This document shows positions 35,849 to 45,751 of a stretch of 64,000 nt of DNA, piece by piece. Position numbers and translations under genes: made by a program. Source of the stretch: Clostridia bacterium (GTDB taxonomy: Bacteria; Bacillota; DTU025); NCBI GenBank assembly GCA_034926675.1, contig JAYFQW010000001.1, positions 1-64,000 of the forward strand, given 5' to 3'. The notes under the pieces were generated by a model. That model worked only from the letters and a program-made list of their open reading frames with translations, did no database searches and had not been told where the DNA came from. Positions within the stretch are counted from its first letter, which is position 1. Each line of letters begins with the position of its first letter.

Positions 35849-36897
35849 CTGGACATCCCTCCGTTCCGCGACTGCGCCGTGGCTTTGGTGCATATACCCA
35901 CGATTCGGTCCAGTTCGACTGCAAACCCAACGGCCGGCTCGCTTGACCCCATCAGCCTCAACAGTCCATCATACCTCCCGCCTCCAGCTATCGGAGCGGG
36001 GCAGCCTGGAGTGAACGCTTCGAACACCGTTCCGGTGTAGTAGGCCAATCTGCGGACGAGGCCAAGATCGACTACGGCGTGGTCGCGCATGTCGCAGCAG
36101 GCCAGTCCGGCCAGCACTGCGTGGATGTCGCGGATGGCCTCGTGCAATCGACCTGATTGATCGAGGCGCGCCAGCGCATGGGCGTCGGCGAGAGCCGAAT
36201 CGCCAGAAGGAAAGAACAGCATGTTACGGATGAGCTCGCAGTCAGATCCATGCACAGAAGAGGCGGCGATCATCCGCGACACTGCGACCATGTCGTGCCT
36301 GAGCAGGGCAGAGCCTAGCTGCACTTTGCCGGGGACGTTCAGTTCCAGCACATCCGTGACCGCCTCGAGTGCCCCCATGTGCCCGATCCGGATCTGGAAA
36401 TCGCTGATGCCCGTGATCGACAGGCACCTCGCTAGGGCGACTGCAGCGGCGACGTCAGTGGAACGTCCCTGGCCGCCGAAGATCTCGGCCCCAAGCTGTT
36501 GAGTTTCAATGGCGCCGCGCTCCCATGGAGAAGTGGCGATGCTCCACTCAGCGGGATGCGGAGGCCGAAAAACCGTTCCAGAGTAGAAGAGCTTGAGAGG
36601 GCGGGGAGATGAAGCCAGTTCGCCCTGGGCGATCGCGGCCGCAGCCTCGGTTAGGTCGTGGCGCAACACGACAACCTCCGCTCCTGGGCCGACCAGCTTG
36701 TACCCTGCATCCATCATCTCTCTGATTGGCGCCGGAGCTTCAGGGTCATAGGACTGCATTGTTGGGATGGCCACCTCTGTGTGACCCAGTGCTGCCAGGA
36801 GAGAAGCGACTCCTGACTCGACGCGTCTCCGAATAGCAGGCTCAGAGGGGATCAGCGCGGTGTTCTCGTCTGTGGCGTAGTACGGCATACAGCTCAT
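35845..36897 (-). CDS. hisZ: ATP phosphoribosyltransferase regulatory subunit
   Basis: A histidyl-tRNA-synthetase-like protein without aminoacylation activity that pairs with short HisG and confers feedback inhibition by histidine. The 350-aa protein has class II motifs in weakened form (KLFYSGTVFRPP, the ETQQLGAEIFGG block and AGGGRYDGLLRLMG). ATG at 36897 has AGGTGAGG close upstream. It is the first gene of the his operon, whose promoter lies about 70 bases upstream with a probable operator between. Confidence 0.92.
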   Translation of the reverse strand: MSCMPYYATDENTALIPSEPAIRRRVESGVASLLAALGHTEVAIPTMQSYDPEAPAPIREMMDAGYKLVGPGAEVVVLRHDLTEAAAAIAQGELASSPRPLKLFYSGTVFRPPHPAEWSIATSPWERGAIETQQLGAEIFGGQGRSTDVAAAVALARCLSITGISDFQIRIGHMGALEAVTDVLELNVPGKVQLGSALLRHDMVAVSRMIAASSVHGSDCELIRNMLFFPSGDSALADAHALARLDQSGRLHEAIRDIHAVLAGLACCDMRDHAVVDLGLVRRLAYYTGTVFEAFTPGCPAPIAGGGRYDGLLRLMGSSEPAVGFAVELDRIVGICTKATAQSRNGGMSR

Positions 36898-36920
36898 ATT
36901 GACCTCACCTTGACTTCATC

Positions 36921-36945
36921 ACGGTAATACTTTAACGCGGTAAAG
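36921..36945. promoter_or_regulatory. Probable operator of the his operon
   Basis: CTTTAACGCGGTAAAG (36930-36945) is a near-perfect palindrome, 14 of 16, and its half-site CGGTAA is repeated 17 bases away at 36922-36927. It sits between the his promoter and hisZ, downstream of the expected transcription start, and beside the gene for a TrpR-like regulator. Binding by that regulator is inferred. Confidence 0.55.
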
Positions 36946-36966
36946 CAAGAAAGACGACATTGCCCA

Positions 36967-36995
36967 ATTCTAGCCTGCGAAAGCGGGATTGTCAA
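36967..36995 (-). promoter_or_regulatory. SigA promoter of the his operon
   Basis: On the minus strand, a perfect TTGACA (36995-36990), a 17-base spacer and TAGAAT (36972-36967) lie 70 bases before hisZ. The -35 box overlaps the last codons of yerC, so the his operon can be controlled separately from its regulator gene. Confidence 0.75.
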
Positions 36996-37342
36996 GACGT
37001 CGTGTGCGAGTTTGGCGCGGGCCTCGACGAGTCCGGACACAGGAGACCTCGGTCCTTCATCCTGTCGAGCACCAACCGGTACCCGTCGGCGCCGTAATGG
37101 AGGAAGCGCTTCACGCGGCTGATAGTAGCCGAACTTGCGCCCGTCTTCTGGGAGATGTCGGTGTAGGTAAGGCCGGAGTCGATCATCCTGGCCAGCTCAA
37201 AGCGGGATGACAACGATTCTATCTCCGAGACGGTGCACAGATCCTCGAAGAACCTGTGACACTCGTCAACACTGCCGAGTGTAAGGATCGCCTGGAATAG
37301 AACGGCACTTCGCTCGTCTACGATTCTGCTGTTCGGACTCAT
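36992..37342 (-). CDS. yerC: YerC/YecD family TrpR-related regulator
   Basis: A 116-aa helical DNA-binding protein related to the tryptophan repressor. Residues 18-90 carry the family core: LFQAILTLGSVDECHRFFEDLCT, then a helix-turn-helix YTDISQKTGASSATISRVKRF. ATG at 37342 has AGGAGGT eight bases upstream. It lies immediately before hisZ on the same strand, and a palindrome lies between them, so it probably represses the his operon in response to histidine. This role has been proposed for the family in Bacillota and is inferred here from position. Confidence 0.85.
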   Translation of the reverse strand: MSPNSRIVDERSAVLFQAILTLGSVDECHRFFEDLCTVSEIESLSSRFELARMIDSGLTYTDISQKTGASSATISRVKRFLHYGADGYRLVLDRMKDRGLLCPDSSRPAPNSHTTS

Positions 37343-37542
37343 CGCCGTGACCTCCTGTGATCTGACGTTCAAGCGACCGCTCTGTATATCAATTCTGCAT
37401 GAGTGTCTGTTGACCTCCTTCGTCCTGAAGCCTAGGGTGCGATCATCTGCAGGTGTACTGGGGGCAGTAGACGAATGAACAACTGTTGAGAGGCTGGTCT
37501 CGTCATGTGCGGGATTGGATATCGATCGGAGTGAGGAGAGTC

Positions 37543-40500
37543 ATGGGTTGCTCGCCATATCTCAGTCGGGTAGCGGAGGCAGTCGAGAGCGGACGGCATC
37601 GGGAGGTCGCGCTGGTAATGCCCTCGGCCCTGCTAGCCGCGCGAGCCCGTGCTGAGCTGCTGCATATGCTTCCGTCGCAGACCGGCTTCGGAATCCCGAT
37701 CTACGAGTTCGATCAGTTCGTGCTGAGGCTCGTCGCCCGCGCGGGCAGTCGACTGGCCGTTCGGAGGAGGGGCCTCGGCGATTTCCAACAGGAGATAGTC
37801 GTAGGAAGGCTTCTTGTGAGGGCCGCCGAAGCGGGAAGACTGAAGCGGTTTGGCAATGCGGCGATGAGACCCGGCCTTGCCAGGGCCATCTGTTCGCTGA
37901 TTGATGAGATGAAGATGGCCCTGGCTACTCCGGATAGCTTGCAGCGGGCCCTGCCTGGCCAGTCGCCTCGTGCTCCCATGCAGATAGACTTCGTAGAGGT
38001 GTGGCGGGATTATGAATCGTTCCTGGCCAGGGCAGGATGCGGCCGTTCTGAGGATGGTTGCCTCGATCTGGTGCATGCTCTTGAGCAGGATCCCTGCTGG
38101 GTGTTGGGCGACCTGAAATCTGTCTGGTTTGAGCACCTGGCAAATCCCACGCCCGCTTCCGCCCTGGTAGTGAAGTCGATTGCGCATGCAGTGGATGAGT
38201 GTGAGGTGAACCTGCCTTACGAATGCAGCAGGCAGGAGGTATCATCGGCGGTGAGCAGGGCCCGTGTTCTCCTTGGAGATGTACAGGTAGTCGCGAAACC
38301 GGCAGGCGCCTACCTCAAGGAGCGCAGTTCCCTTCGGATCATCACGGCCCCGGGGCCCTCCCAGGAGGCGCGGGAGGCCGCGAGAGAGATCAAGGCGCTG
38401 ATATGCCGGGAAGGGTTCCGCCCGGCTGACATATGTGTCGTGACCGCTGATAGTCGAGAATTCCGCCCCGAATTCCTGGCCGCGCTTAGCGAGTTTGAGG
38501 TTCCCTGTTCAACGCGGGACGCGAGGCCCCTTGCTTCGTCTCCGCTGGTGGCCGATTGTCTAGCACTGGCCGAGGCCATGACAGCCCAGAGGTCTGGATT
38601 CGATCTCGTGGCGTTGTTCTCCAGTCCATATGTGGGGCTCGGCCCTTCCGCAGGGGCTGACCTCCTCCGTTCTCTGGGGGTGAGGGGGCTTTCGCTTCCC
38701 CTGGCGCGCTGGAAGGCTCGCCTGTCTTCCTCGCCTGGCTGTGATCAGGCTGCCGAATACTGGTCCTGCCTCAGTCGGGCGTGGAGCGGAAGAGGAGAGG
38801 GCGACTCATTGCGCAGGCATGTGCAGGATTTCCGGTCAATCCTCTCGGAGCTTGGCATGCCCCGAGCGTTGTTCTCCCGCGACAATCTGGCCTTCGCGGT
38901 TCAGGCTTGGGCCGCTTGGTCCGGATTTGATACTGCGCTAAGCCGCATCGAGGAGGCATCGGAGGTTCTTGGCGAGGCTGAGGGAGGCGCCACCTGGGCG
39001 GATTTCGTGACCATCCTCAGTTCTGAAATCGGTCGCGACGCCTTCATGCTTGAGCGAGGCGACTCTGCGGGTGTTGCCGTAACCGATTGGAGCAGTATGG
39101 CGGGACTCAGCTTCCCCGTGGTGTTCCTGTGTGGGATGCTCGAGGGCGTGTTCCCGAGAAGGATGAGGCGGCCGTGGATCTTCACTGAGGCCGACATGGC
39201 GCATCTGGCGGATCGTGGCATCGATGCTCCGGCGCCAGGCAGGTTCGCGGAGAACGAGAGGTTCCTATTCCGCATGGGGGTGGGAGCGGCCGAGAAGCGG
39301 CTGTACATTACGTATCCATCCTCAAGCTCCGACGGTGCAGCCGTGAGGCGCTCGTTCTTTGTGGATGAACTACTGGAAGAGGCCGGGGTGGCGCATGACA
39401 TGGAAGGCGCCGTCTCGCGGAGGCTCTCTCCCGCGGATCTGTTTCCTGAGGAGTGGGAACTCACGGCGAGCCAGCGAGAGCTTGAACTGTGTGCTCTGTG
39501 GAGGCTCGCCCGTGGGATGTCTGATCCTGGGGTGGAGGCATGGGCCGCCACGCGCCCGGAAGATCTGAAGCTCGCCATGGTCTGGTTTTCCAGGCGAAAA
39601 CGGGCAGATGCGCTGGAGTTCACCGAGTACGATGGACGTCTGTGCGAGCAGGCGCTTCTCTCTTGGCACTCCTCTGAATGGGGCCTCGATAGGGTCTGGC
39701 CCGTTAGCGGATTCGATGACTACGGCAGGTGTCCATTCCTTTTCTTCTGCCGGCGTATCCTTGCTTTGAAGGCGCCGGATGGAGCGGAACCCGAGCTTCC
39801 GGCGATGGAAGGAGGAACGGCTCGTCACGAGATACTGCGCAGGTTCTTCCAGGGGCTGAAGGGGACGGTCGACTCTGAGCGAGGTGAGGAGTACGCCGAC
39901 ACGATCAGGGGGATCACCGCGGATGTATTCGCTGGGATCAACAGAGAGAATACTGCGGCGCCGCCTGGGGCGTGGAAGGCCTACGAAGACGCAATTGCTG
40001 ATCAGATGGCCAGAGTAGCCCGGGCTGAGGCCAAGTTCGCCGAGGACACCGGCGGCATGTGGTCACCTGCCTATCTGGAATGGGGCTTCGGGCCGGGCTC
40101 TTTCGATCGGCCTGCCGACTCTTCGGTGGAGGCGCCGCTCATGCTCACCGCAGCGGGCCCCCTGGTATCGGGAAGGATCGACAGAATCGACCGCGGACCA
40201 GATGGCGCGCTTGCTCTCTATGACTACAAGACCGATCATTGCCCCGAAGGTCGAGACGTGGCGAGCATGGTCAATATGCAGATGGCGATCTACATGCTTG
40301 CCGCTTCGGAGTTCCTCGCGTCGAAAGAAGGCAAGGTGGCAGGAGGGTCCTACTACAGCATCGCGTCGGCAGACGTCAAGTCGGGGCTGTGGATCCGGGA
40401 TTTCGCCGACTTTCTTCGGGCTGGCCGCAAGGGGCATGGGAGACTCGATGAACAGTCGTTGCACGAATTCCTCTGCAGCGCACGGGAACGGGCCTTCGAG

Positions 40501-40701
40501 ATCGCGCGGGCCGTGGCCTCGGGCCAGTTCCTCGTGTATCCTTCGTCCTGCGGACTTGATAGGTGCCCATACATACGTATCTGCAGATACGATCGGGATG
40601 TAGCTTTTGCCAAGGTGGGAAGAGCTCCCGACGCGGATGAGTGCGGCCGCGGCGCCCACGATTCGGAGCAGGAAACTCCTTTCGGAGGTGATGCGCAGTG
40701 A
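37543..40701 (+). CDS. addB: ATP-dependent nuclease subunit B (AddB-like)
   Basis: A 1052-aa partner of AddA in the helicase-nuclease that resects double-strand breaks for RecA. The N-terminal two-thirds is a degenerate UvrD-like fold without an intact Walker A. The C-terminal PD-(D/E)XK nuclease has GGTARHEILRRFF, GRIDRIDRGPDG and the catalytic LYDYKTDH. Cys for a 4Fe-4S cluster flank it (YGRCPFLFF before it, then SSCGLDRCPYIRIC near the C-terminus). ATG at 37543 follows GTGAGGAGAG. It overlaps addA by four bases. The preceding 200 bases, between the divergent yerC and addB starts, show no other gene. Confidence 0.88.
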   Translation: MGCSPYLSRVAEAVESGRHREVALVMPSALLAARARAELLHMLPSQTGFGIPIYEFDQFVLRLVARAGSRLAVRRRGLGDFQQEIVVGRLLVRAAEAGRLKRFGNAAMRPGLARAICSLIDEMKMALATPDSLQRALPGQSPRAPMQIDFVEVWRDYESFLARAGCGRSEDGCLDLVHALEQDPCWVLGDLKSVWFEHLANPTPASALVVKSIAHAVDECEVNLPYECSRQEVSSAVSRARVLLGDVQVVAKPAGAYLKERSSLRIITAPGPSQEAREAAREIKALICREGFRPADICVVTADSREFRPEFLAALSEFEVPCSTRDARPLASSPLVADCLALAEAMTAQRSGFDLVALFSSPYVGLGPSAGADLLRSLGVRGLSLPLARWKARLSSSPGCDQAAEYWSCLSRAWSGRGEGDSLRRHVQDFRSILSELGMPRALFSRDNLAFAVQAWAAWSGFDTALSRIEEASEVLGEAEGGATWADFVTILSSEIGRDAFMLERGDSAGVAVTDWSSMAGLSFPVVFLCGMLEGVFPRRMRRPWIFTEADMAHLADRGIDAPAPGRFAENERFLFRMGVGAAEKRLYITYPSSSSDGAAVRRSFFVDELLEEAGVAHDMEGAVSRRLSPADLFPEEWELTASQRELELCALWRLARGMSDPGVEAWAATRPEDLKLAMVWFSRRKRADALEFTEYDGRLCEQALLSWHSSEWGLDRVWPVSGFDDYGRCPFLFFCRRILALKAPDGAEPELPAMEGGTARHEILRRFFQGLKGTVDSERGEEYADTIRGITADVFAGINRENTAAPPGAWKAYEDAIADQMARVARAEAKFAEDTGGMWSPAYLEWGFGPGSFDRPADSSVEAPLMLTAAGPLVSGRIDRIDRGPDGALALYDYKTDHCPEGRDVASMVNMQMAIYMLAASEFLASKEGKVAGGSYYSIASADVKSGLWIRDFADFLRAGRKGHGRLDEQSLHEFLCSARERAFEIARAVASGQFLVYPSSCGLDRCPYIRICRYDRDVAFAKVGRAPDADECGRGAHDSEQETPFGGDAQ

Positions 40702-43700
40702 GGGAGTATTCCGATGAGCAGAAGAGGGCCGTCTACGGCCTGGATGAGAGCCAGATTGTAACTGCAGGCGCAGGATCAGGGAAGACGCGAGTCCTTGTGG
40801 GAAGGTATGTGGAGATACTCGCTTCCGGTCGAGCCGACCTCGATGAGATCGTGGCGATAACCTTCACTGAGAAGGCCGCGAACGAGATGAAGGCCAGGGT
40901 GTGGGAGGAAGTCTCCCATATGGAGAGATCCGCCTCATCAGAAGGCGAGGCCTCAAGATGGAGGGAGATCGGCCGCAGAATCCCGACAGCACGCATAAGC
41001 ACCATCGACTCGTTCTGTGCTCAGCTGCTGCGGGAATATCCCATCGAGGCGGGAGTGGATCCGGATTTCGCGATTATAGATGAACTCCAGGCCGCCAGGG
41101 TCATGAGATCGGCAGCGCAGGAAGTGGTGGAGAATGCCATTCTCAGGCGCGACCTTCCCATCAAGACGCTGGTGGGAGAGCGCGGGTTTGGCCAGGCGGC
41201 GGATGCTTTCTCGGGCCTTTACGAGCAGATCCGAATAACCGGTCGTCCGCTCTCGGAGATCCGCGATACAGCTATAGTTGCGCTTCGAAGGTCAGAGAAT
41301 GAGGCCAGAGAGGCACTGGAAGATTTCCGCGCTGCCCTTGCAGCAGCCGGAGCGAACGCAGCAAGCATCGCTGCGCTGGACCATACATCGTCAGCCTTTC
41401 ACATTGATGCTGCTGCTCTGGTGAAATCCCTTCCCGGAAAGAGGAACGCGGCGGCGAAGAAGGCTGCGAGCGACGTCCTCAAGGAACTCCTGCCGCTCCT
41501 CGCCGATGTGTGGAATGTGGATTTGGTGGAATCGGCATTCGCGGTATGTGAGGCGCTGGATGGGGCATATGCACTTGCGCGAGGCAGCGGGCTTCTCATG
41601 GACTTCACGGGCGTGGAGCTGGCTGCGAGAGACCTTCTCCGGGATAGCGCTGCCGGAAGAGCATGTAGGGAGAGGTTCAAGTTCCTCCTCATGGACGAGT
41701 GCCAGGACACGAACGGGCTGCAAAGTGAGATACTGTCGCTCCTCGTGGGCGAGCCCGCGGTCAACAGGAAGTTCATCGTGGGCGATCCGAAGCAGTCGAT
41801 CTATCGGTTCAGAGGAGCGCGTGTGGAGCTGTTCCAGCGGGAGATCGCCGAAGTGAACAGCACTGGCATGGCGCGGGTGGAGCTTGGGACCAACTACAGA
41901 TCACACCCGGATCTTGTGAACGTAACCAACGCCATGTTCTCCAGGATAATGTCAGATTCCGAGGCGTGCTTTGCGCCTGCTGTGGCAGGGAGAAGCGGCG
42001 TGAATATCTGCGAGCCCAGGGCGGAGTTGATGCTCGTCGTGCGCGCTTCGTCCGGCGATGATGAGGAAGGGCAGAAGCCAACAGCTGCCCACGCGGCGGC
42101 GACGGAGGCGACCGTGGTGGCCAGGCGCATAAGGGAGATGGTGGAGGGTTCCGTCAAGCCACTGTGCGAAACCACGCCAGATGGTCACATGCCGGCGGCG
42201 GCAAAATGCGGCGACATCGCCATTCTCCTAAGGGCGATGACTTACGTGAAAGCGTACGAGCACGCCCTCGAGAAGGAGGGAGTGCCATACTACGTCGTGG
42301 CCGGGAAGGGATTCTACGGAACTCCGGAGGTGCAGTGGACCATGGATCTGCTGCGGGCGGTGGATGATGAATCGGACGAGCTGTCTCTGGCGGGTTTCCT
42401 TAGGTGTCCGCCTGTGGGGCTCTCGGATGAGACTCTACTGTGGATGCGTCTGGCGTTTGGAAGCCTCAGTTCTGCTGTGGCAGATTGTGCGCCGGAGGCC
42501 GCAGCATGCCCAGAGCAGACCGGGACGTACGTTCCCCCTGCAGAGGAGAGGCTCAAGTACGAACGTGCTCGAGATCTGGTGCAGTCGCTGAGGCAGGCAG
42601 TTCGAAGGGTCTCCGTCGGCGAACTGGTGAAGGCCGCCATAAGCGGGGCCCGGTTTGAGGAGTACTTCGCGATGGGTGTCTCTGGGACTCAGGCTATAGG
42701 CAACATCCGCAAGCTGGTCTCCATGGCTTCGGACTACTCACGCACGAAAGCCAGCCTTGGGGGATTCGTGGAGGATGTGGAGCTGGCAGAGGGATTTCGC
42801 GCACGGGAGGCCGAGGCTGCGGTCCACGAGGAGTCTGGCGATACTGTTAAGATCATGACGGTCCACAAGGCCAAGGGGCTGGAGTTTCCAGTTGTCTTCG
42901 TCCCTGACATGGGCCGCAAGCCAATGTCCAGGCAGGGCATGTTCCTCCTAGACCCCGAGATCGGATTGGTGTTGAAGCCGCGGCAGGGAGAGCCGAAGAG
43001 CCGCACCTTCGCTCGAATCGACGATGCGGCCAGGGCAGGAGACGAGAGTGAACTGAAAAGGGGCCTTTACGTCGCGGCCACCAGGGCATCTGATTATCTC
43101 GTCATGAGCGCGACTCTGAACGAAGACAAGTCGGGGAAAGGCGCCTGCAGCGCGGAGTTGGGGTCGTGGATCGCCCCGGTGCTTGACGCCGTGCTTGGGA
43201 CAAGTGAGAACCTGGACCTTTCCAGCCTGGGCCAGGAGGGGGTGGTCGCGGACTTGGATGGGGCGGGAGCACTGATCCGAGTGTCTGCGCCATCTCCGAA
43301 TTCCGTGCCCGGTGTGGCTGTTAAGGCAGACCAGGATGTCGCCGCCGCGGTGGAAGTGGAGTGTGAGCGTTGGCGTGGTCGGCAGGCGCCTGGGATTCGC
43401 GGGGTCGCGCCATTGGCACTGCCCGTGGATCGAGTGGTTGGCGATGGTGAGGGCAGGCGGCTATCAGTATCCGGCCTGATGTGCTATGCCCACTGCCCAC
43501 GCTGGTATGTGTACGAGTATGTGTGTAGTCTTCCTCCTGTGCCTGCCGACCTTACGGGTGCGGCCGGGGCCGGGCTGAGGCTAAACGCTGCTCTGAAGGG
43601 CGAGATAGTTCATGCACTGTGCGAGACAGTGCGTTCCTCAGAACAGGTTTGTAGAGCCCTCGAAGACGAGTTAGTTAGGCGCGGGGTTTCCGGCGAGTTG

Positions 43701-44279
43701 TTGGCGCAGACTGTCGATGAGCTTGCGCCCATAGTCTACACATTTCTGCGCCATTACGGAGGACGCGCTGAGAGCCATGCCGTGCATGAATCGGCATTCT
43801 CCCTGAACCTTTCCGGATTCGTCATATCCGGTGTGGTGGACTACATCAGTGAGAGTGCCGATGGGTCGATCATAGTGGTGGACTTCAAGACCAACAGGAT
43901 AGGGAAAGAGCAGGTGGCGGCCACCGCCGAGGGATACAGGCCACAGCTCGACGCGTACGCGCTGGCTGCTTCGCGAGGGCGTGGAGTGCCGAACGTTATC
44001 TCAAGGCTCCACTTCCTCTATCCAGACGAGCTGTGGGAAGCCAGCTACGGCCGTGCCGAGCTGGCCGATTCCGAGAGCAAGCTGATCTTTCTTGCTGAGG
44101 CTGCAAGTGGCGCCACACTCTCGAACACACTTCCATCAAGGATAGGGGAGTGCGGATGGTGCCACTACACCGCTCTGTGCTGGGGCTGGCCCTGTGGGGA
44201 CGGTTCAGTAGGCGCCGCGCGCGCAGTGCCGGACGGGCTCCAGGCTATCGGAAAAGCCCGGCGAGAGGAGGTGTCTTGA
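40698..44279 (+). CDS. addA: ATP-dependent helicase/nuclease subunit A (AddA)
   Basis: A 1193-aa superfamily 1A helicase with a nuclease. Walker A is TAGAGSGKT near residue 22, the DExx motif is LLMDECQDTNG, motif III is VGDPKQSIYRFRGA and motif VI is the ELKRGLYVAATRA block. The C-terminal nuclease carries ISGVVDYI followed by the catalytic VVDFKTNR. Motors of this type move 3' to 5' and work with AddB at DNA ends. It starts inside the addB stop. Its stop overlaps the convergent DUF362 gene by 35 bases. Confidence 0.95.
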   Translation: MREYSDEQKRAVYGLDESQIVTAGAGSGKTRVLVGRYVEILASGRADLDEIVAITFTEKAANEMKARVWEEVSHMERSASSEGEASRWREIGRRIPTARISTIDSFCAQLLREYPIEAGVDPDFAIIDELQAARVMRSAAQEVVENAILRRDLPIKTLVGERGFGQAADAFSGLYEQIRITGRPLSEIRDTAIVALRRSENEAREALEDFRAALAAAGANAASIAALDHTSSAFHIDAAALVKSLPGKRNAAAKKAASDVLKELLPLLADVWNVDLVESAFAVCEALDGAYALARGSGLLMDFTGVELAARDLLRDSAAGRACRERFKFLLMDECQDTNGLQSEILSLLVGEPAVNRKFIVGDPKQSIYRFRGARVELFQREIAEVNSTGMARVELGTNYRSHPDLVNVTNAMFSRIMSDSEACFAPAVAGRSGVNICEPRAELMLVVRASSGDDEEGQKPTAAHAAATEATVVARRIREMVEGSVKPLCETTPDGHMPAAAKCGDIAILLRAMTYVKAYEHALEKEGVPYYVVAGKGFYGTPEVQWTMDLLRAVDDESDELSLAGFLRCPPVGLSDETLLWMRLAFGSLSSAVADCAPEAAACPEQTGTYVPPAEERLKYERARDLVQSLRQAVRRVSVGELVKAAISGARFEEYFAMGVSGTQAIGNIRKLVSMASDYSRTKASLGGFVEDVELAEGFRAREAEAAVHEESGDTVKIMTVHKAKGLEFPVVFVPDMGRKPMSRQGMFLLDPEIGLVLKPRQGEPKSRTFARIDDAARAGDESELKRGLYVAATRASDYLVMSATLNEDKSGKGACSAELGSWIAPVLDAVLGTSENLDLSSLGQEGVVADLDGAGALIRVSAPSPNSVPGVAVKADQDVAAAVEVECERWRGRQAPGIRGVAPLALPVDRVVGDGEGRRLSVSGLMCYAHCPRWYVYEYVCSLPPVPADLTGAAGAGLRLNAALKGEIVHALCETVRSSEQVCRALEDELVRRGVSGELLAQTVDELAPIVYTFLRHYGGRAESHAVHESAFSLNLSGFVISGVVDYISESADGSIIVVDFKTNRIGKEQVAATAEGYRPQLDAYALAASRGRGVPNVISRLHFLYPDELWEASYGRAELADSESKLIFLAEAASGATLSNTLPSRIGECGWCHYTALCWGWPCGDGSVGAARAVPDGLQAIGKARREEVS

Positions 44280-45405
44280 GCACAATCGCTCCACGCTCGC
44301 ACAGCTCCTGGCAGCAGTAGCACCTGATGCACTTCGAGTAGTCGAAGTGAGCTGCTCCGTTCGCCATGGTAATGGCCTGAGCTGGGCAAGCGCGCGCGCA
44401 TACTCCGCAGCCGCGGCACTCCCTGGGGAGCAATGCAGGCCTGGTGGTGAGCATGTTCCGAAGGGTGATTCCTGCCCAGCCAGTGGTGAGGGTCTTCCTC
44501 AGCGATGGACGGGAGGCGCGCGGCGTCTTGAAGCCTACCACCTTAAGCTCATCGATGGGCGGTCCGGATACAGCTACGTCTGCCAGGGATCGTGGCCCAA
44601 GCCCAAGATCGGCAGCGGCCGAGAGTGGAGGGCTGTCCATCGGGTTCAGCCCTATGATAGAGCATGCGGCGATGTCCGCAGCGAGGCCGTTGGTGGAGGC
44701 CAGGAGAAGACCGAGCGAGACTGGATCCCCGTTGCGGGGACCGTTTCCCTCCATGGCCACTATTCCATCGAGAATGGACAGGGTAGGAGTTGCCACAGCA
44801 TAGATCTGGGCGAGGAGCGCTGAGAAGGTGTCCCGATCCTGAAATCGAAGGTGATACTTGGCCTTCGAGACGCCGGAGATCACGCCGAACATGTTCTTTA
44901 TGCACCCGGTGTACGCCACTAGCCCATGCGCCTTCAGCTTCGGCAGACTGATGATGACGTCAGCATCAAGTATGGGTTCGGCGATGGGAAGGGAAGGCGC
45001 GATGTGCCCGCTTCCCAGGTGTACTTCGCGGGTGTTCGAGAAGGACGCCTCTTCCACAGAGAGCTCCTCCATGACTTCCAGCAGGCCGGATTTCCGCGCC
45101 GCTGTCCGAAAGCTTTCGGCGCCGGGGCTTTCGCCTACCGTCGCCTCTCCGCCTGCAGAGCGCACCTCTTCGATCACAGCGCGCAGGATCTCAGGGTGTG
45201 TCGTCGCACCTCGTTCGGGAGGCGTGCCTGCGATCAGATTGGGCTTGATCAGCACGCGGCTGCCAGGCGAGACAAATGCCTCAATCCCTCCTAATGGAGC
45301 GATGGCGGCATGAAGGGCCTGTTTGACCCTGGCACGGTCGTAATCAGCGCATCGGACTATCGATACCAGTGGCTGCTCTGGTTGTTTCGACTGCATCGTT
45401 TCCAC
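44245..45405 (-). CDS. DUF362 protein with C-terminal 2x[4Fe-4S] ferredoxin domain
   Basis: A 386-aa protein. Residues 10-290 are DUF362 (LIKPNLIAGTPPERGATTHP, ISLPKLKAHGLVAYTGCIKNMFG), a family common in anaerobes with no settled reaction. Residues about 320-375 bind two 4Fe-4S clusters: CRGCGVCARACP and CIRCYCCQELC. A redox or electron-transfer role is likely. GTG at 45405 has GGGG seven bases upstream; ATG at 45396 is the alternative. It has its own promoter upstream and no partner gene beside it. Confidence 0.82.
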   Translation of the reverse strand: METMQSKQPEQPLVSIVRCADYDRARVKQALHAAIAPLGGIEAFVSPGSRVLIKPNLIAGTPPERGATTHPEILRAVIEEVRSAGGEATVGESPGAESFRTAARKSGLLEVMEELSVEEASFSNTREVHLGSGHIAPSLPIAEPILDADVIISLPKLKAHGLVAYTGCIKNMFGVISGVSKAKYHLRFQDRDTFSALLAQIYAVATPTLSILDGIVAMEGNGPRNGDPVSLGLLLASTNGLAADIAACSIIGLNPMDSPPLSAAADLGLGPRSLADVAVSGPPIDELKVVGFKTPRASRPSLRKTLTTGWAGITLRNMLTTRPALLPRECRGCGVCARACPAQAITMANGAAHFDYSKCIRCYCCQELCERGAIVLKTPPLAGLFR

Positions 45406-45443
45406 GCGGAATCCCCTTCCAGAGTGTGCTTTGTCCACGCTCG

Positions 45444-45472
45444 AATATACTACACCTCCATCAATCGGGCAA
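45444..45472 (-). promoter_or_regulatory. Promoter of the DUF362 gene
   Basis: On the minus strand, TTGCCC (45472-45467), a 17-base spacer and TATATT (45449-45444) lie about 40 bases before the GTG start. The tandem repeats at 45473-45539 lie directly upstream of the -35, where an activator would bind. Confidence 0.55.
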
Positions 45473-45539
45473 CCCAGACACGCGCCTAAACACGCGCCGT
45501 GCGCCCAGACACGCGCCGTGCGCCCAGACACGCGCCGCC
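45473..45539. repeat. Tandem repeat, 19-bp unit
   Basis: The unit CCCAGACACGCGCCGTGCG is complete at 45504-45522, nearly complete at 45523-45539, and partial at 45473-45488 and 45489-45503. The core ACACGCGCC occurs four times (45478, 45490, 45509, 45528). It lies just upstream of the DUF362 promoter. The rest of the gap to the tRNA promoter, 45540-45751, shows nothing I can name. Confidence 0.75.
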
Positions 45540-45751
45540 GTCGTCCTGATTGCCGTCCCGGTTGCCGCCATCGGGCTCAGAACCTCCTGCACTCTCTTAG
45601 CGCCCCATTGCATCTTCGATCTCCTATGGCGCACCCGCACCACATTGGGCTCCGGCGCCATGTCTTTTGGCGGTCTGACCGGTCAAGCGCCGATCTTTTG
45701 GGCATTCTTGACGCGTCCGGACCTTTTTTGCGTTCCACGACCGGCAGGGCC

